A stretch of DNA of 64,000 nucleotides, from contig OX638332.1 in assembly GCA_951812735.1 (NCBI GenBank), positions 206,508 to 270,507 on the forward strand, written 5' to 3'. Positions 35,012 through 43,924 of the stretch are shown one piece after another. The notes under the pieces were generated by a model, which had not been told where the DNA came from, did no database searches, and saw only the letters and a list, made by a program, of their open reading frames with translations. How positions within the stretch are numbered: the first letter of the stretch is position 1; the number at the start of each line of letters is the position of its first letter. Position numbers and translations under genes: made by a program. The DNA comes from Candidatus Dadabacteria bacterium. Its GTDB lineage: Bacteria > Desulfobacterota_D > UBA1144 > Nemesobacterales > Nemesobacteraceae.

Positions 35012-35908
35012 TCAGTACTGGTTTACCACGTCTCTGTAATAATCCGGACGAAGGAAAGCTTCGTCTCTGGTTTTTAACACTTCTCTTATCTCTTCAAGAA
35101 CTTTGTTTTTTTCCTCGGGGAATTTCGCCCTGACAGGAAGATAGTTTGATATGTGGTTTGAATAGAAATAGCCGTCGGAAAGCTCCGTATTCTCCACCAG
35201 GGTCTCAAGTTCCTCTATCATCTGGAATTTGTCCGGAAGTTCAAAGAGACCTTCCTGCCACTGTCCGTAAATCGGTGCCCCGGGACGAAGTTGAAGCGAA
35301 AGAGCTCCGACATATTCTGGGTCGCATTCCGTAAGAAGTTTTCCTGTAGCCGATGCATGTTCCCTGCTCCTGTCTTTCCCGCCGATGCCGAGGAGGACCA
35401 TGACAGAATTCATTATACCGGAAGCCTTAAGTTTTCTTGAGGCTTCAACGGTCTCGGCAAAATTTGCTCCCTTCTCTATTCTCTCGAGCACTACGTTGTC
35501 TCCGCTCTCAAAACCTATGTAGACCATCGTGAGGCCGTTTTCTCTAAGGCGTGTGAGGTCTTCAATTGATTTTCTGAGTATATCCCCCACGTTTGCGTAC
35601 ATGGTAATTCTCTCAATATCCGGAGCTTTTTCATGGAGATAGTCCATTATTTCCATAAGCTTTGCCGTGGAGAGCACAAGCGCGTTGCCGTCCGCTATGA
35701 AAACCCTCCGTTCAAGCGACCCATTGCGCTCGGCGGCATCGATAATCTCTTTTATCTCGCCCATAGGTCTCACCCTGAATTTCTGGGTTTCTTTCCTGTA
35801 CATTGCGCAATAGGTGCACTTGTTGTGAGAACAGCCGATGGTAGCTTGCAGAATAAAGCTTTTGTGTTCGCTTGGAGGACGGAAAAAAGGAGTTACGTAT
35901 TCATTCAT
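35012..35908 (-). CDS. Radical SAM protein (C-x4-C-x2-C type)
   Basis: 298 residues. The cluster motif near the N terminus is CSHNKCTYC (Cys26, Cys31, Cys34), with four rather than three residues after the first Cys. This spacing occurs in the coproporphyrinogen-oxidase-like/Elp3-related group. SAM-binding features FIADGNAL and GFESGDNVVL follow. The product is unknown. It begins without a Shine-Dalgarno site and is the first gene of a pair with the LLM oxidoreductase. Radical SAM proteins of this group are common in anaerobes and in lineages that make unusual cofactors. Confidence 0.85.
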   Translation of the reverse strand: MNEYVTPFFRPPSEHKSFILQATIGCSHNKCTYCAMYRKETQKFRVRPMGEIKEIIDAAERNGSLERRVFIADGNALVLSTAKLMEIMDYLHEKAPDIERITMYANVGDILRKSIEDLTRLRENGLTMVYIGFESGDNVVLERIEKGANFAETVEASRKLKASGIMNSVMVLLGIGGKDRSREHASATGKLLTECDPEYVGALSLQLRPGAPIYGQWQEGLFELPDKFQMIEELETLVENTELSDGYFYSNHISNYLPVRAKFPEEKNKVLEEIREVLKTRDEAFLRPDYYRDVVNQY

Positions 35909-35991
35909 TACTGTAAGAACTTAACAAAATTTCGATATCTGTTCAACAATACTTTGCAATGAGATAGAGCATAGGTTATTCTTCCGCCATC

Positions 35992-36108
35992 ATGTTTGAT
36001 CTTGAACCGCACGAAAAAGAAGGGTTTAAATACATACTCGGCGTACCGCTGCTTATCGGGCTCATAATGGTAATCGCTTTTCTGACGCACATCGTGCTTA
36101 ATCCCTAG
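35992..36108 (+). CDS. 38-residue single-span membrane protein
   Basis: An open frame ATG to TAG encoding MFDLEPHEKEGFKY followed by a hydrophobic segment GVPLLIGLIMVIAFLTHIVL and a short polar end. The N-terminal 14 residues are charged and the next 22 form one membrane helix, so the protein is a plausible small integral membrane protein, probably N-in by its acidic/basic head. The minus-strand frame opposite it (35908-36120) is low in codon quality and looks like a shadow. No clear Shine-Dalgarno site. It lies in the gap between divergent and convergent minus-strand genes and ends four bases inside the end of the next gene. Confidence 0.5.
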   Translation: MFDLEPHEKEGFKYILGVPLLIGLIMVIAFLTHIVLNP

Positions 36109-36578
36109 CTTGCTCCCCACCGGGTTATCCGCAGCATAAGTTCACGGATTTTGATCTCTACTCCGGTGCTGTCTCGGAAAAGATATCCCCCGTTTTTCCT
36201 CTCTTCCCAGGTCACTCCGAGAAGTTTCAGGTTCTTTTTCGGTTTTTGCGAGCCGGAATCGATCTCCCTTCCCACGAAAGTAACGGCGTTTTCTCTCCCG
36301 CAAAGAGCCATGATGAGTTTTGAAGTTCCAAAAAAGATTAAAAATCCAGGGGTCTTTGGTTCAGTATCAAAAACCACGTGCATAAAAACAGGGGGAAGAG
36401 AGAGCACGCTGATTGCGTGTTGGCCGTATTCCTTGTTTAGGGATTCAACGTAGGCCTCGAAGCTGCGGCAGAGAAAACCTGAGACTTCTTCTGTTTCCCT
36501 GCATACTTCATCAGAGTCTGCAGAGGTTTTTTCTTTCTCGTAAAATTCAGCAATCCATGGCTGTTTTTCCGTTTCCAC
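36105..36578 (-). CDS. Hypothetical protein
   Basis: 157 residues from a GTG start with AAGGGTG upstream. No family recognised. A helical, acidic N-terminal half (EKEKTSADSDEVCRETEE) leads to mixed strands (ISVLSLPPVFMHVVF, PGFLIFFGTSKLIMAL) and a basic C terminus (KIRELMLRITRWG). No signal peptide or membrane helix. The hydrophobic central strands and conserved-looking SFEAYVESLNKEYG helix suggest a folded domain, possibly a small ligand- or nucleotide-binding protein. It is divergent from hflX and convergent with the 38-residue frame. Confidence 0.7.
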   Translation of the reverse strand: METEKQPWIAEFYEKEKTSADSDEVCRETEEVSGFLCRSFEAYVESLNKEYGQHAISVLSLPPVFMHVVFDTEPKTPGFLIFFGTSKLIMALCGRENAVTFVGREIDSGSQKPKKNLKLLGVTWEERKNGGYLFRDSTGVEIKIRELMLRITRWGAS

Positions 36579-36730
36579 GGTACATCACCCTTATCCTTAC
36601 AGTTTTCAATCCGGATCTTGAAACAAAAAAGTCTTGTCATTCTCGGTGTTTAAGACCTGAAAATCGACAGGTTTTTCTAATTTTCCACTGAAAATGCTTC
36701 AATTTTTTCGCGCAATATAATAATATATGG

Positions 36731-38467
36731 ATGAAGGGGAAACAAAAGATAGATAAACTCTACGGAAACACCTCGGGCCTCACCAGAAGCTACCAGAAGG
36801 ACATACTCAGAATATACAAGAGGAAAATCCCCCAGGATCGCCTGGTAACCCCCGAACTCACCCGAACCCTTTTAGCCTTCTCAAGCGAACTCAAAAGAAC
36901 CATAACAGTACTTATTAACCGCAAGGGAAAGATCGGATTCGTTTTCATCGGGGAACCTTGCGATTTGCCTTTTGAAAAACTGCTCGGAAGGAGGAGAAGA
37001 GCGAAGTACAGACTCAGGGGCTTCCGCGCCGTAAGAACCAACCTCAAGGGATCAGGTCTTACAAATTCCGATCTTATAACTCTGGCAAGCGAAAGACTTG
37101 ATCTGGTGGCTTCAGTGTCTGTCGGTCAAAACGGTTCAGCCGGAGGCTTTGAGTACGCAAACCTTGTTCCACCGAATGGAGAGAATCAGGCGAAATGGGA
37201 AATTTCAAAGTTTTCTGACCTGGGTCGAATAAATATTAATCTCGAACAGGAAATAAATGGCATAGAACAGTCCTTAAGGCACGCTTTTCTAAAGAACGGA
37301 GGCAAGGAAAACAGGGAGGGAGTGATGCTCGTGGGGTTCAGCACGAAGTTTCGCTATCTGGCTGAAAAATCTTTAGAGGAACTTAATTCTCTGGCTCTCT
37401 CCGCCGAGAAAGTGGTGCTCGACAAGGTGGTTCAGATAAAGAAGAACATCGATCCCCGTTATCTTGTCGGCAAAGGGAAACTCAGGGAGATCGCCCTTCA
37501 CGCCAAGCACCTTGGAGCCGACACCATAATTTTTGACACTGAACTTACCCCTGCCCAGGCAAATGCTATCGGAGAGGAATCCGGTCTTGATATAATGGAC
37601 CGAAGCCAGCTGATAATACAGATATTCGCAAAACACGCAAAGACAAACGAAGGAAAAATTCAGGCGAGACTTGCAGAGTTCCAATATAATTTGCCGAGAC
37701 TTAAAGGTAAGGGAACGGCTTTTTCCCAATTGGGGGGCGGAATAGGCACAAGAGGTCCCGGGGAAAAGAAGCTTGAGCAAGAAAGAAGAAACATAAGAAA
37801 GCAGATCGAGCAGCTCGAAAAACAGATCGACGGTCTCTGCAGAAGACGGGAACACACAAGGAAAAACAGAAAAACCTCAAAAATTCCGACCCTGTCTTTT
37901 ATCGGATACACAAATGTCGGCAAATCCACTCTTTTTAACCGCCTGACCAAATCCTCTATCGTTACCCAAGACAAGCTTTTCTCAACCCTGAACCCGACAA
38001 CAAGAAGAGTTATGCTCCCTGGAGGAAAACGTGTGCTCATGACTGATACCGTGGGCTTTATAAGCAAGCTTCCCAAGGAACTCATAAACGCGTTCAGAGC
38101 TACGCTTGAAGAGATAGGAGAAGCTGATTTGCTGCTTCACATCGCAGATGCCAGCGATCCCGAGATCAGGGAAAAGATAGATTCTGTAATGAAGATAGTG
38201 GAATCCATGGAATTCGAATATATACCAAGCATTCTTGTATTTAACAAGCTTGATCAGGCTGATGCAGAAACAGAAGCAGCGCTTAGGGAAGCATTTCCTA
38301 AAGTGCCTCTTGTCTCGGCAAAAAATGGGAGAGATTTCAGTAAATTACTTCTCTATATAGAGAAAGTCGTTGAAGAAATCGTAGATAATACGAAAGTTAG
38401 TGATTTTAACCCGGAAGGAAGATTCGAAGACACAGCCCTGTCCCCCTTGCTGCATAGTCCCTTTTAG
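36731..38467 (+). CDS. hflX: GTPase HflX, long form
   Basis: Ribosome-associated GTPase that splits stalled 70S ribosomes in stress. 578 residues; the extra N-terminal region (about 1-195) is longer than in the E. coli enzyme and is rich in basic residues (FEKLLGRRRRAKYRLRG). The HflX domain begins near 200 (MLVGFSTKF, NIDPRYLVGKGKL), with GERKLELDRR-like GPGEKKLEQERR near 342. The G domain has G1 GYTNVGKST near 391, G3 DTVGF, G4 NKLD and G5 SAKNG. A TATAAT ends ten bases before the ATG and no Shine-Dalgarno site is visible, so the mRNA may be leaderless. Confidence 0.93.
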   Translation: MKGKQKIDKLYGNTSGLTRSYQKDILRIYKRKIPQDRLVTPELTRTLLAFSSELKRTITVLINRKGKIGFVFIGEPCDLPFEKLLGRRRRAKYRLRGFRAVRTNLKGSGLTNSDLITLASERLDLVASVSVGQNGSAGGFEYANLVPPNGENQAKWEISKFSDLGRININLEQEINGIEQSLRHAFLKNGGKENREGVMLVGFSTKFRYLAEKSLEELNSLALSAEKVVLDKVVQIKKNIDPRYLVGKGKLREIALHAKHLGADTIIFDTELTPAQANAIGEESGLDIMDRSQLIIQIFAKHAKTNEGKIQARLAEFQYNLPRLKGKGTAFSQLGGGIGTRGPGEKKLEQERRNIRKQIEQLEKQIDGLCRRREHTRKNRKTSKIPTLSFIGYTNVGKSTLFNRLTKSSIVTQDKLFSTLNPTTRRVMLPGGKRVLMTDTVGFISKLPKELINAFRATLEEIGEADLLLHIADASDPEIREKIDSVMKIVESMEFEYIPSILVFNKLDQADAETEAALREAFPKVPLVSAKNGRDFSKLLLYIEKVVEEIVDNTKVSDFNPEGRFEDTALSPLLHSPF

Positions 38468-38501
38468 GTTTTTCTAAAGATTTCGTATTAAATCTGCACA
38501 C

Positions 38502-38540
38502 AAAAAAAGGGGATGCCCGTTTCCAGGAACGTCCCCTTTT
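38502..38540. terminator. Bidirectional terminator between hflX and the RHH-like gene
   Basis: AAAAGGGGA at 38505-38513 pairs with TCCCCTTTT at 38532-38540, with a nested inner hairpin around CGTTTCC/GGAACG. A run of A precedes and a run of T follows, so it can work on both strands for two convergent genes. Confidence 0.75.
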
Positions 38541-38565
38541 CTAAACTCTTTTTACTTCCAGAATC

Positions 38566-38757
38566 CTACCAAGGCTTAGACGCGTCGTCTTGTCCCTTTA
38601 GGTTCTTGATCCACTTTGAATCGTCATAATCCGAAGTGCCGAAAGTAAGCGCCAGAGTGGCGATTATAACGCCGACCTCAGCGTTGCCGGTTTGCTCGGC
38701 TCTTTTCTTGATCTTATTGTGAATTGGATCTGGAATATTCAGTGTTATCTCTGCCAT
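38566..38757 (-). CDS. Small protein, ribbon-helix-helix-like
   Basis: 63 residues from the ATG at 38757, which has AGGAGG eight bases upstream; the frame also opens two codons earlier at a TTG. The N terminus AEITLNIPDPIHNKIKKRAE has the strand-then-helix pattern of ribbon-helix-helix (CopG/Arc) DNA-binding proteins, followed by GVIIATLALTFG. It may be a regulator or the antitoxin half of a system, but no toxin-like partner is adjacent: the same-strand neighbour is a nitroreductase 33 bases upstream, probably in one transcript ending at the terminator. Confidence 0.65.
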   Translation of the reverse strand: MAEITLNIPDPIHNKIKKRAEQTGNAEVGVIIATLALTFGTSDYDDSKWIKNLKGQDDASKPW

Positions 38758-38790
38758 TATCAAAACCTCCTGGTTGATCTTTGATAAAAA

Positions 38791-39804
38791 CTAATCGGCA
38801 TCCCCAATGCCTTTTTCCTTCCTGTACTCCTGGATTCTCTCCCTCTTTACCGTTGGTTGAAGGGTAAAGCCTGAAGGGTCACGGGATGCTCCCGCGGCCG
38901 AAGCCTGAACTACATCGAGGCTCAGTGAATTAAACTTCTTATCTCCTGCGACCTCTCCGAGTTGAGACTCTTCGAGTTCCCAGTCGGTAAGCCACTCGTC
39001 TCCGAGACCGAAACGCTTGGTAAGTCTGTTAATTTCCTCAAGCCTTCCGGGAAGGGGTCCTGCCGGCTGAAGCATGTTCAGCTCCTCAAGAAGACTTATT
39101 ACCTCAGGATCTCTTGGGAAAGGGTTCCCTACACGTTTCTCAAAGAACATGGTCTCAAAGGGAGGACGACATCTCGCCCCGCCACCCTGCATATCCTCTG
39201 CGGGATAGCCCATGGTCATAAGCCAGCTGAACACGTAAGTGTCTGGAAGACCGAACTTCGCTTTGGTGTTCCTTCTGGCTCCGCCGCTTGCGCCGTTAAG
39301 ACAGGTCCCAAGACCCAGCGCCGTCGCGGTAAGTATCGCGTTCTCTATCGCGTTTCCAAGATCGATTGCGGCGAGTCGGTGCAATATAGCGTCGGGAAGC
39401 AGTCCGGGAAGCGGGAACAGGTTGGATACCCTGTCATATTCCCAACCGTGCGCCTTGTCAAGCGCTCCAGTTCTCATAAGATCATGGATTGACTGACCCT
39501 GCGTGTCGTAGTTGGCCATGTCATAGCACCAGAACACAAGCACAGGAGCCATCTGCGTGGTGATCTGACTCCAGTCGGATATGAACTCCCATACGTCAGG
39601 ATCCTCGTCCCTGTATACAACTATTGCTCTTTGTCCATTGAAGTTACCTGCCGAAGGAGCAAGTCTGGCGGCTTCCAGTATGGCCTGAACCTTCCACTTC
39701 TCAACGGGCTGATTCGGCTCATACCACCTAATGGACCTTCTTGTTCCTATCGCGCTGAAGGTGTCCATGACACTAACTTCGCTGGCACTTGGTACGTTAC
39801 TCAT
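38791..39804 (-). CDS. Nitroreductase-family FMN protein with long C-terminal extension
   Basis: 337 residues. The nitroreductase core (about 15-215) shows TRRSIRWYEPNQPV, the FMN-binding APSAGNFNGQR near 52 and GLGTCLNGASGGARRNTKAKFGLPD near 166. A helical, charged extension of about 120 residues follows, beyond the usual 190-220-residue family length. Members reduce nitro compounds, flavins or other electron acceptors, or modify cofactors. It begins after an AGGAGG site and is divergent from the thiolase gene. The partner and substrate are unknown. Confidence 0.85.
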   Translation of the reverse strand: MSNVPSASEVSVMDTFSAIGTRRSIRWYEPNQPVEKWKVQAILEAARLAPSAGNFNGQRAIVVYRDEDPDVWEFISDWSQITTQMAPVLVFWCYDMANYDTQGQSIHDLMRTGALDKAHGWEYDRVSNLFPLPGLLPDAILHRLAAIDLGNAIENAILTATALGLGTCLNGASGGARRNTKAKFGLPDTYVFSWLMTMGYPAEDMQGGGARCRPPFETMFFEKRVGNPFPRDPEVISLLEELNMLQPAGPLPGRLEEINRLTKRFGLGDEWLTDWELEESQLGEVAGDKKFNSLSLDVVQASAAGASRDPSGFTLQPTVKRERIQEYRKEKGIGDAD

Positions 39805-39917
39805 ATTAACCTCCTATCTGGGTGTTTTTTATTCAGAGTTAAACTCCTTAAAACTCTCCAGACATCATACCATTAAATTACAAAAATTTCATTATCGAAA
39901 ATCAAAATCTATCAAAT

Positions 39918-39944
39918 TTTACAACGCAAACGATTTGGTATACA
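39918..39944 (+). promoter_or_regulatory. Extended -10 promoter of the thiolase gene
   Basis: TTTACA at 39918-39923, then TGGTATACA ending at 39944, an extended -10 with spacer 15. The thiolase ATG is at 39984 with AGGAGG before it. Confidence 0.45.
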
Positions 39945-39983
39945 TTTTATGCCGAACTTAAGCGCAAGCAGGAGGAATTATCA

Positions 39984-41138
39984 ATGAGAGATGTTTACAT
40001 CATAGGAGTGGGAAACACCGCCTGCGGAAGATTTCCCGACAAAGCAGCTCACGAACTGGCAAGAGAAGCCGCATGGGCCGCGATACAGGATTCGGGAATT
40101 CATGCGCGAAAAATAGAGATCGCGTTTTGTGGCCATGTCTACCAAGGTATGGGAGTCGGCCAGAGGGCACTTAAGGAAATAGGACTTGTCGGACAGCCGA
40201 CCATAAACGTGGAGGGAGCCTGCGGAAGCGGAACGCTTTCTCTTTGGGAAGCATGGCGAACCATAGCCTACGGTCAGTACGACATAGCCCTTGCTCTGGG
40301 TGTTGAGAACCTGAGCAGAATTCTCTCAGGAGGTCCCCTGCCTCTAGAGGAAGACGACCTTGAGGTTTCCATTGGAATGGGAATGCCGGGGCTTTACGCC
40401 ATAAGGGCTTCGAAGTACATGAGCGAATATGGAGTTACCTTGGAGCAGTTGGCCGAAGTTGTTGTAAAAAGCCGCTACCATGCCTCGCTCAATCCTCTTG
40501 CCCAGTACAGAAAGCCTACCACGGTAGAAGAAGTATTGAGCGCGCCGATGATTGCTGACCCGCTTACGCGCAACATGTGTTGTCCAGTGGGTGACGCGGC
40601 TGCAGCTGCGGTGCTTTGCTCCGAAGAACATGTCGGAGAGCTTGCTAAAAAAATGCCGATAAAAATCCTCGGTTGTGTTGCCCAGTCGGGCAAGTACAGC
40701 AGTCCCACAGGTCTTACCTGCGATCCTTCCGAGAACGTCTGGAGGACTTCCCAGATGGCTTACGAAATGGCGGGACTAGGGCCCGAGGACATGGACGTAG
40801 CCGAAATCCACGATGCTTTCTCAATAGCGGAGATGATGGTTGTTGAATCCCTAGGCTTCTGCGAAAAGGGAGAAGGAGCAAGCATGATAGATGAAAAAAG
40901 TACGTGGGTGGGTGGCGACAAAGTCGCGGTCAATCCAAGCGGCGGTTTGCTCTCAAGGGGACATCCTGTCGGAGCTACCGGACTTCTTCAGACTGCTGAG
41001 ATCGTAAGGCAGTTGAGAGAAGAAGTCGAACCCGAACGTCAGGTGAAAGACGCAAAAGTCGGCATCATCGAAACCATGGGAGGCGCTCAGCCCGCCATGG
41101 ACGGAATCACCTGTGTTGTTAGCATTCTTGGGAAGTAG
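39984..41138 (+). CDS. Thiolase-family acetyl-CoA acyltransferase (SCP-x-like)
   Basis: 384 residues of the thiolase fold, probably degradative or SCP-x-like, cleaving or forming a beta-ketoacyl-CoA. Cys80 in NVEGACGSG is the acyl-binding residue, followed by His in EIHDAFSIAEMM near 274 and the C-terminal GGLLSRGHPVGATGLLQ near 318 with the second catalytic His. The C terminus keeps the GIIETMGGAQPAMDG block. AGGAGG is close upstream. It is divergent from the nitroreductase. The usual second Cys of the classical thiolase C-terminal CxG motif is not obvious, so the ketoacyl chemistry may differ, as in the SCP-2 thiolase branch. Confidence 0.88.
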   Translation: MRDVYIIGVGNTACGRFPDKAAHELAREAAWAAIQDSGIHARKIEIAFCGHVYQGMGVGQRALKEIGLVGQPTINVEGACGSGTLSLWEAWRTIAYGQYDIALALGVENLSRILSGGPLPLEEDDLEVSIGMGMPGLYAIRASKYMSEYGVTLEQLAEVVVKSRYHASLNPLAQYRKPTTVEEVLSAPMIADPLTRNMCCPVGDAAAAAVLCSEEHVGELAKKMPIKILGCVAQSGKYSSPTGLTCDPSENVWRTSQMAYEMAGLGPEDMDVAEIHDAFSIAEMMVVESLGFCEKGEGASMIDEKSTWVGGDKVAVNPSGGLLSRGHPVGATGLLQTAEIVRQLREEVEPERQVKDAKVGIIETMGGAQPAMDGITCVVSILGK

Positions 41139-41147
41139 TGTGCTAAC
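41118..41147. promoter_or_regulatory. CIRCE-like inverted repeat over the thiolase stop
   Basis: GTTAGCA (41118-41124) and TGCTAAC (41141-41147) are inverted 7-bp arms separated by 16 bases. They resemble the HrcA operator CIRCE (TTAGCA...TGCTAA), whose half-sites are normally separated by 15 bases, and the thiolase stop codon lies inside. clpB, a known HrcA target in some bacteria, begins 185 bases further on. Confidence 0.35.
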
Positions 41148-41162
41148 GCCGTAATCGGCGTT
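41145..41162 (+). terminator. Hairpin after the thiolase gene
   Basis: AACGCCG (41145-41151) and CGGCGTT (41156-41162) form a tight stem with a four-base loop, six bases after the thiolase TAG. The following CTTCCAGTTTCC tail is only moderately T-rich, so intrinsic termination may be weak. Confidence 0.5.
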
Positions 41163-41186
41163 CTTCCAGTTTCCCGGTTTTTATTC

Positions 41187-41242
41187 CGCAACACCGAACA
41201 CATTGCGCGGAGCCGTTTCAGCTTCGCTCCGAGACTGTTGCG
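41187..41242 (+). promoter_or_regulatory. Nested stem-loop in the clpB upstream region
   Basis: Outer arms CGCAACA (41187-41193) and TGTTGCG (41236-41242); inner arms CGGAGC (41208-41213) and GCTCCG (41226-41231). The outer pair is followed by a T-rich stretch. It could be an mRNA leader structure of clpB or a second terminator. I see no other gene or motif in the 193 bases between thiolase and clpB. Confidence 0.35.
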
Positions 41243-41331
41243 TAATTTTGTTTTCTCTCTTTCTCCTCACGGTTTCCGATTTTCAAGTAATTTCTTGATT
41301 CCGCACAAAGAAGAATTATTTTGTGTTTGAG

Positions 41332-43917
41332 ATGATTTCACCTGAAAAATTCACTTTGAAGGCTCAGGAAGCGATCCTAGAGGCTAGAAGTGCGGCGAGC
41401 GACAGCGAAAATCAGGTAATTGACCTGCCGCATCTGTTCGCAGCCCTTGTAAGCCAGCCCGGAATGCCAATCAGGATTCTGGAGCAACTGGGGTCCGATT
41501 TCCGGGTGCTTGCGCAGACGGCCGCGGAGCAGATATCCAAGCTTCCCAAGGTCAAGGGAACGTCTGATCAGATATATATGAGCAGAGAACTCGATTCTGC
41601 AATTCGGTCGGCCGATAAGGAAGCAAAAGATCTTGGAGACGCGTATGTAAGCACTGAACACCTATTGCTTGGAATTGTTTCCCAGGCCACCGGAGAGCTG
41701 AAAGACGGATTCTCCGGATTGAATGTAACCAAGGAAGGGATTTTAAAGGCGTTAAAAGAACTGAGAGGTAACCAAACAGTGAACACACAGAACCCTGAAG
41801 ACACCATGGAACCGCTTCGCCAGTACGGAAAGGATTTCACCGAACTTGCCCAAAGCGGAAAGATAGACCCCGTTATAGGAAGAGACGATGAGATAAGAAA
41901 TGTGATTCGTGTACTTCTTCGAAGAACAAAGAACAATCCGGTACTCATAGGAGAACCTGGAGTGGGAAAAACTGCCATAGTCGAGGGGCTTGCCCAGCGT
42001 ATAGTTGACTCTGACGTTCCGGAAGGACTTAAGGACAAAAAGCTGATTTCCCTCGATCTAGGATCGCTGCTTGCCGGGGCTAAGTACAGAGGACAGTTCG
42101 AAGAACGGTTCAAAGCAGTACTCAAAGAGGTTACGGAATCCCAGGGAGAAGTAATTCTTTTCATAGACGAGATACACACCGTCGTTGGAGCCGGGGCAGC
42201 CGACGGAGCTATGGACGCGTCAAACATGCTCAAGCCGGCTTTGGCACGAGGAGAACTTCACTGTATAGGGGCAACCACTCTTGATGAATACAGAAATCAC
42301 ATAGAAAAAGACGCCGCCCTTGAGCGCAGATTTCAGCAGGTCTATGTTAATGAACCTTCTGTTGAGGAAAGCGTATCGATTCTAAGGGGTCTTAAGGAAA
42401 AGTACGAAGTTCACCACGGCGTAAAAATCAAGGATGAGGCCCTAGTTGCTGCCGCCCGGCTCTCAAACAGATATATCTCCGGGCGGTTTCTGCCCGATAA
42501 GGCTGTTGACCTCATGGACGAGGCCTGTGCACGGCTAAAAATGGAAATTGACTCCGTACCAACGGAAGTAGATGAGATAAAAAGAAAAATAATGCGCCTT
42601 GAGGTAGAAAGGGAAGGATTTAAAAAAGAACAGGCCCCCGAACTTCTTGGAAAACTTGAAGAGGTCGAAGAAAGTCTTTTGGAACTGAAAAAGGAAGCAG
42701 CAGCGCTTGAAACGCACTGGCAAAAAGAAAAAGACTGCATATCCAGGATAAGAAAAACCAAAGAAGAAATAGAAAACAGCAGGATGATAGCGGAAAGAGC
42801 GCAGAGAGAGGGAGATTTCTCCCGCGCATCGGAATTTCTTTACGGCAGGATCCCCGAGCTTGAAAAAACAATGGGGAGTCTGAACACAGAACTCGCTGAA
42901 ATACAGAGCCATAGAAAGATGCTTCGCGAGGAAGTAGGAGCGGAGGATATAGCTGCGGTCGTATCGAAGTGGACAAGGATACCCGTATCAAGCCTGGTTG
43001 AGGAGGAAGTCAAGAAACTCGTTCACATGGAGGAAAGACTTTCCAAGCGGGTGGTGGGACAGCCTGAGCCGATAAAATTGGTTTCAAACGCGCTTCGCAG
43101 ATCAAGGGCCGGGCTCTCTGACCCGAAAAGACCCATAAGCTCTTTCATGTTCCTCGGACCCACCGGGGTCGGGAAGACGGAACTTGCCAAATCACTTGCC
43201 GAGTTCATGTTTGATGATGAAAACGCGATTGTCCGGATTGACATGAGCGAATATATGGAAAAACACTCCGTATCAAGACTGATTGGAGCACCCCCTGGGT
43301 ACGTCGGGTACGAGGAAGGAGGCCAGCTTTCGGAGACCGTGAGAAGGCAGCCCTACTCCGTAGTACTTTTTGATGAGATAGAAAAAGCGCACGCCGATGT
43401 GTTTAACTTGCTTCTTCAGATTCTTGACGACGGAAGACTCACCGATGGGCAGGGGAAAACGGTAGATTTCAGAAACACTGTGATAATAATGACCTCGAAT
43501 CTCGGAAGTCACCATATACAGGAGTCTTCAGGAGATAGCGAGGAGATGGAAAGTAAAATAAACGAGATGCTCAGGAATTATTTTCGCCCCGAGTTCCTAA
43601 ACAGGATTGATGAAGTTGTTATATTCGGCGGTCTGAAAAGAACCGACCTTATGAAAGTAGCAGAGATCCAGGTTGGACATCTAAAAGAGAGGCTTGCGGA
43701 AAAAAACCTCGGCATAGAATTCTCAGAGAAAGCCATTGCCAAGCTGGTTGATATTGGCTACGACCCTGTTTTCGGAGCCAGGCCGCTTAAACGCGCCGTA
43801 CAAAAGTATGTCCAGGACCTGCTCGCAAATGAAATACTGAAAGGAAATTTCAAGGATTCAGACACTGTAGGGGTAGAACTGGACAAAGAAGGGAATTTTA
43901 TTTTCGGGAAGAAGTAA
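41332..43917 (+). CDS. clpB: ATP-dependent chaperone/disaggregase ClpB
   Basis: Dissolves protein aggregates with DnaK/DnaJ. About 861 residues from the ATG at 41332 ([14 protein letters not shown]), preferred over the GTG three codons earlier because it matches the family N terminus. Order: Clp_N repeats; AAA1 with Walker A GEPGVGKT near 206 and Walker B FIDEIHT; the coiled-coil M domain (about 400-520); AAA2 with GPTGVGKTE near 609 and [11 protein letters not shown]; and the end [22 protein letters not shown]. 193 bases of upstream DNA hold a hairpin, a nested stem-loop and a CIRCE-like repeat. Confidence 0.96.
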   Translation: MISPEKFTLKAQEAILEARSAASDSENQVIDLPHLFAALVSQPGMPIRILEQLGSDFRVLAQTAAEQISKLPKVKGTSDQIYMSRELDSAIRSADKEAKDLGDAYVSTEHLLLGIVSQATGELKDGFSGLNVTKEGILKALKELRGNQTVNTQNPEDTMEPLRQYGKDFTELAQSGKIDPVIGRDDEIRNVIRVLLRRTKNNPVLIGEPGVGKTAIVEGLAQRIVDSDVPEGLKDKKLISLDLGSLLAGAKYRGQFEERFKAVLKEVTESQGEVILFIDEIHTVVGAGAADGAMDASNMLKPALARGELHCIGATTLDEYRNHIEKDAALERRFQQVYVNEPSVEESVSILRGLKEKYEVHHGVKIKDEALVAAARLSNRYISGRFLPDKAVDLMDEACARLKMEIDSVPTEVDEIKRKIMRLEVEREGFKKEQAPELLGKLEEVEESLLELKKEAAALETHWQKEKDCISRIRKTKEEIENSRMIAERAQREGDFSRASEFLYGRIPELEKTMGSLNTELAEIQSHRKMLREEVGAEDIAAVVSKWTRIPVSSLVEEEVKKLVHMEERLSKRVVGQPEPIKLVSNALRRSRAGLSDPKRPISSFMFLGPTGVGKTELAKSLAEFMFDDENAIVRIDMSEYMEKHSVSRLIGAPPGYVGYEEGGQLSETVRRQPYSVVLFDEIEKAHADVFNLLLQILDDGRLTDGQGKTVDFRNTVIIMTSNLGSHHIQESSGDSEEMESKINEMLRNYFRPEFLNRIDEVVIFGGLKRTDLMKVAEIQVGHLKERLAEKNLGIEFSEKAIAKLVDIGYDPVFGARPLKRAVQKYVQDLLANEILKGNFKDSDTVGVELDKEGNFIFGKK

Positions 43918-43924
43918 CCGCATG

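Noticed and set aside
35908-36120. 70-codon minus-strand frame between the radical SAM gene and the 157-residue gene
   Set aside because: The opposite-strand 38-residue frame has a clean membrane helix and better codon use, and this frame abuts both neighbours without a ribosome site.
38566-39804. Toxin-antitoxin pair from the RHH-like gene and its neighbour
   Set aside because: The adjacent same-strand gene is a nitroreductase with normal motifs, not a toxin fold.
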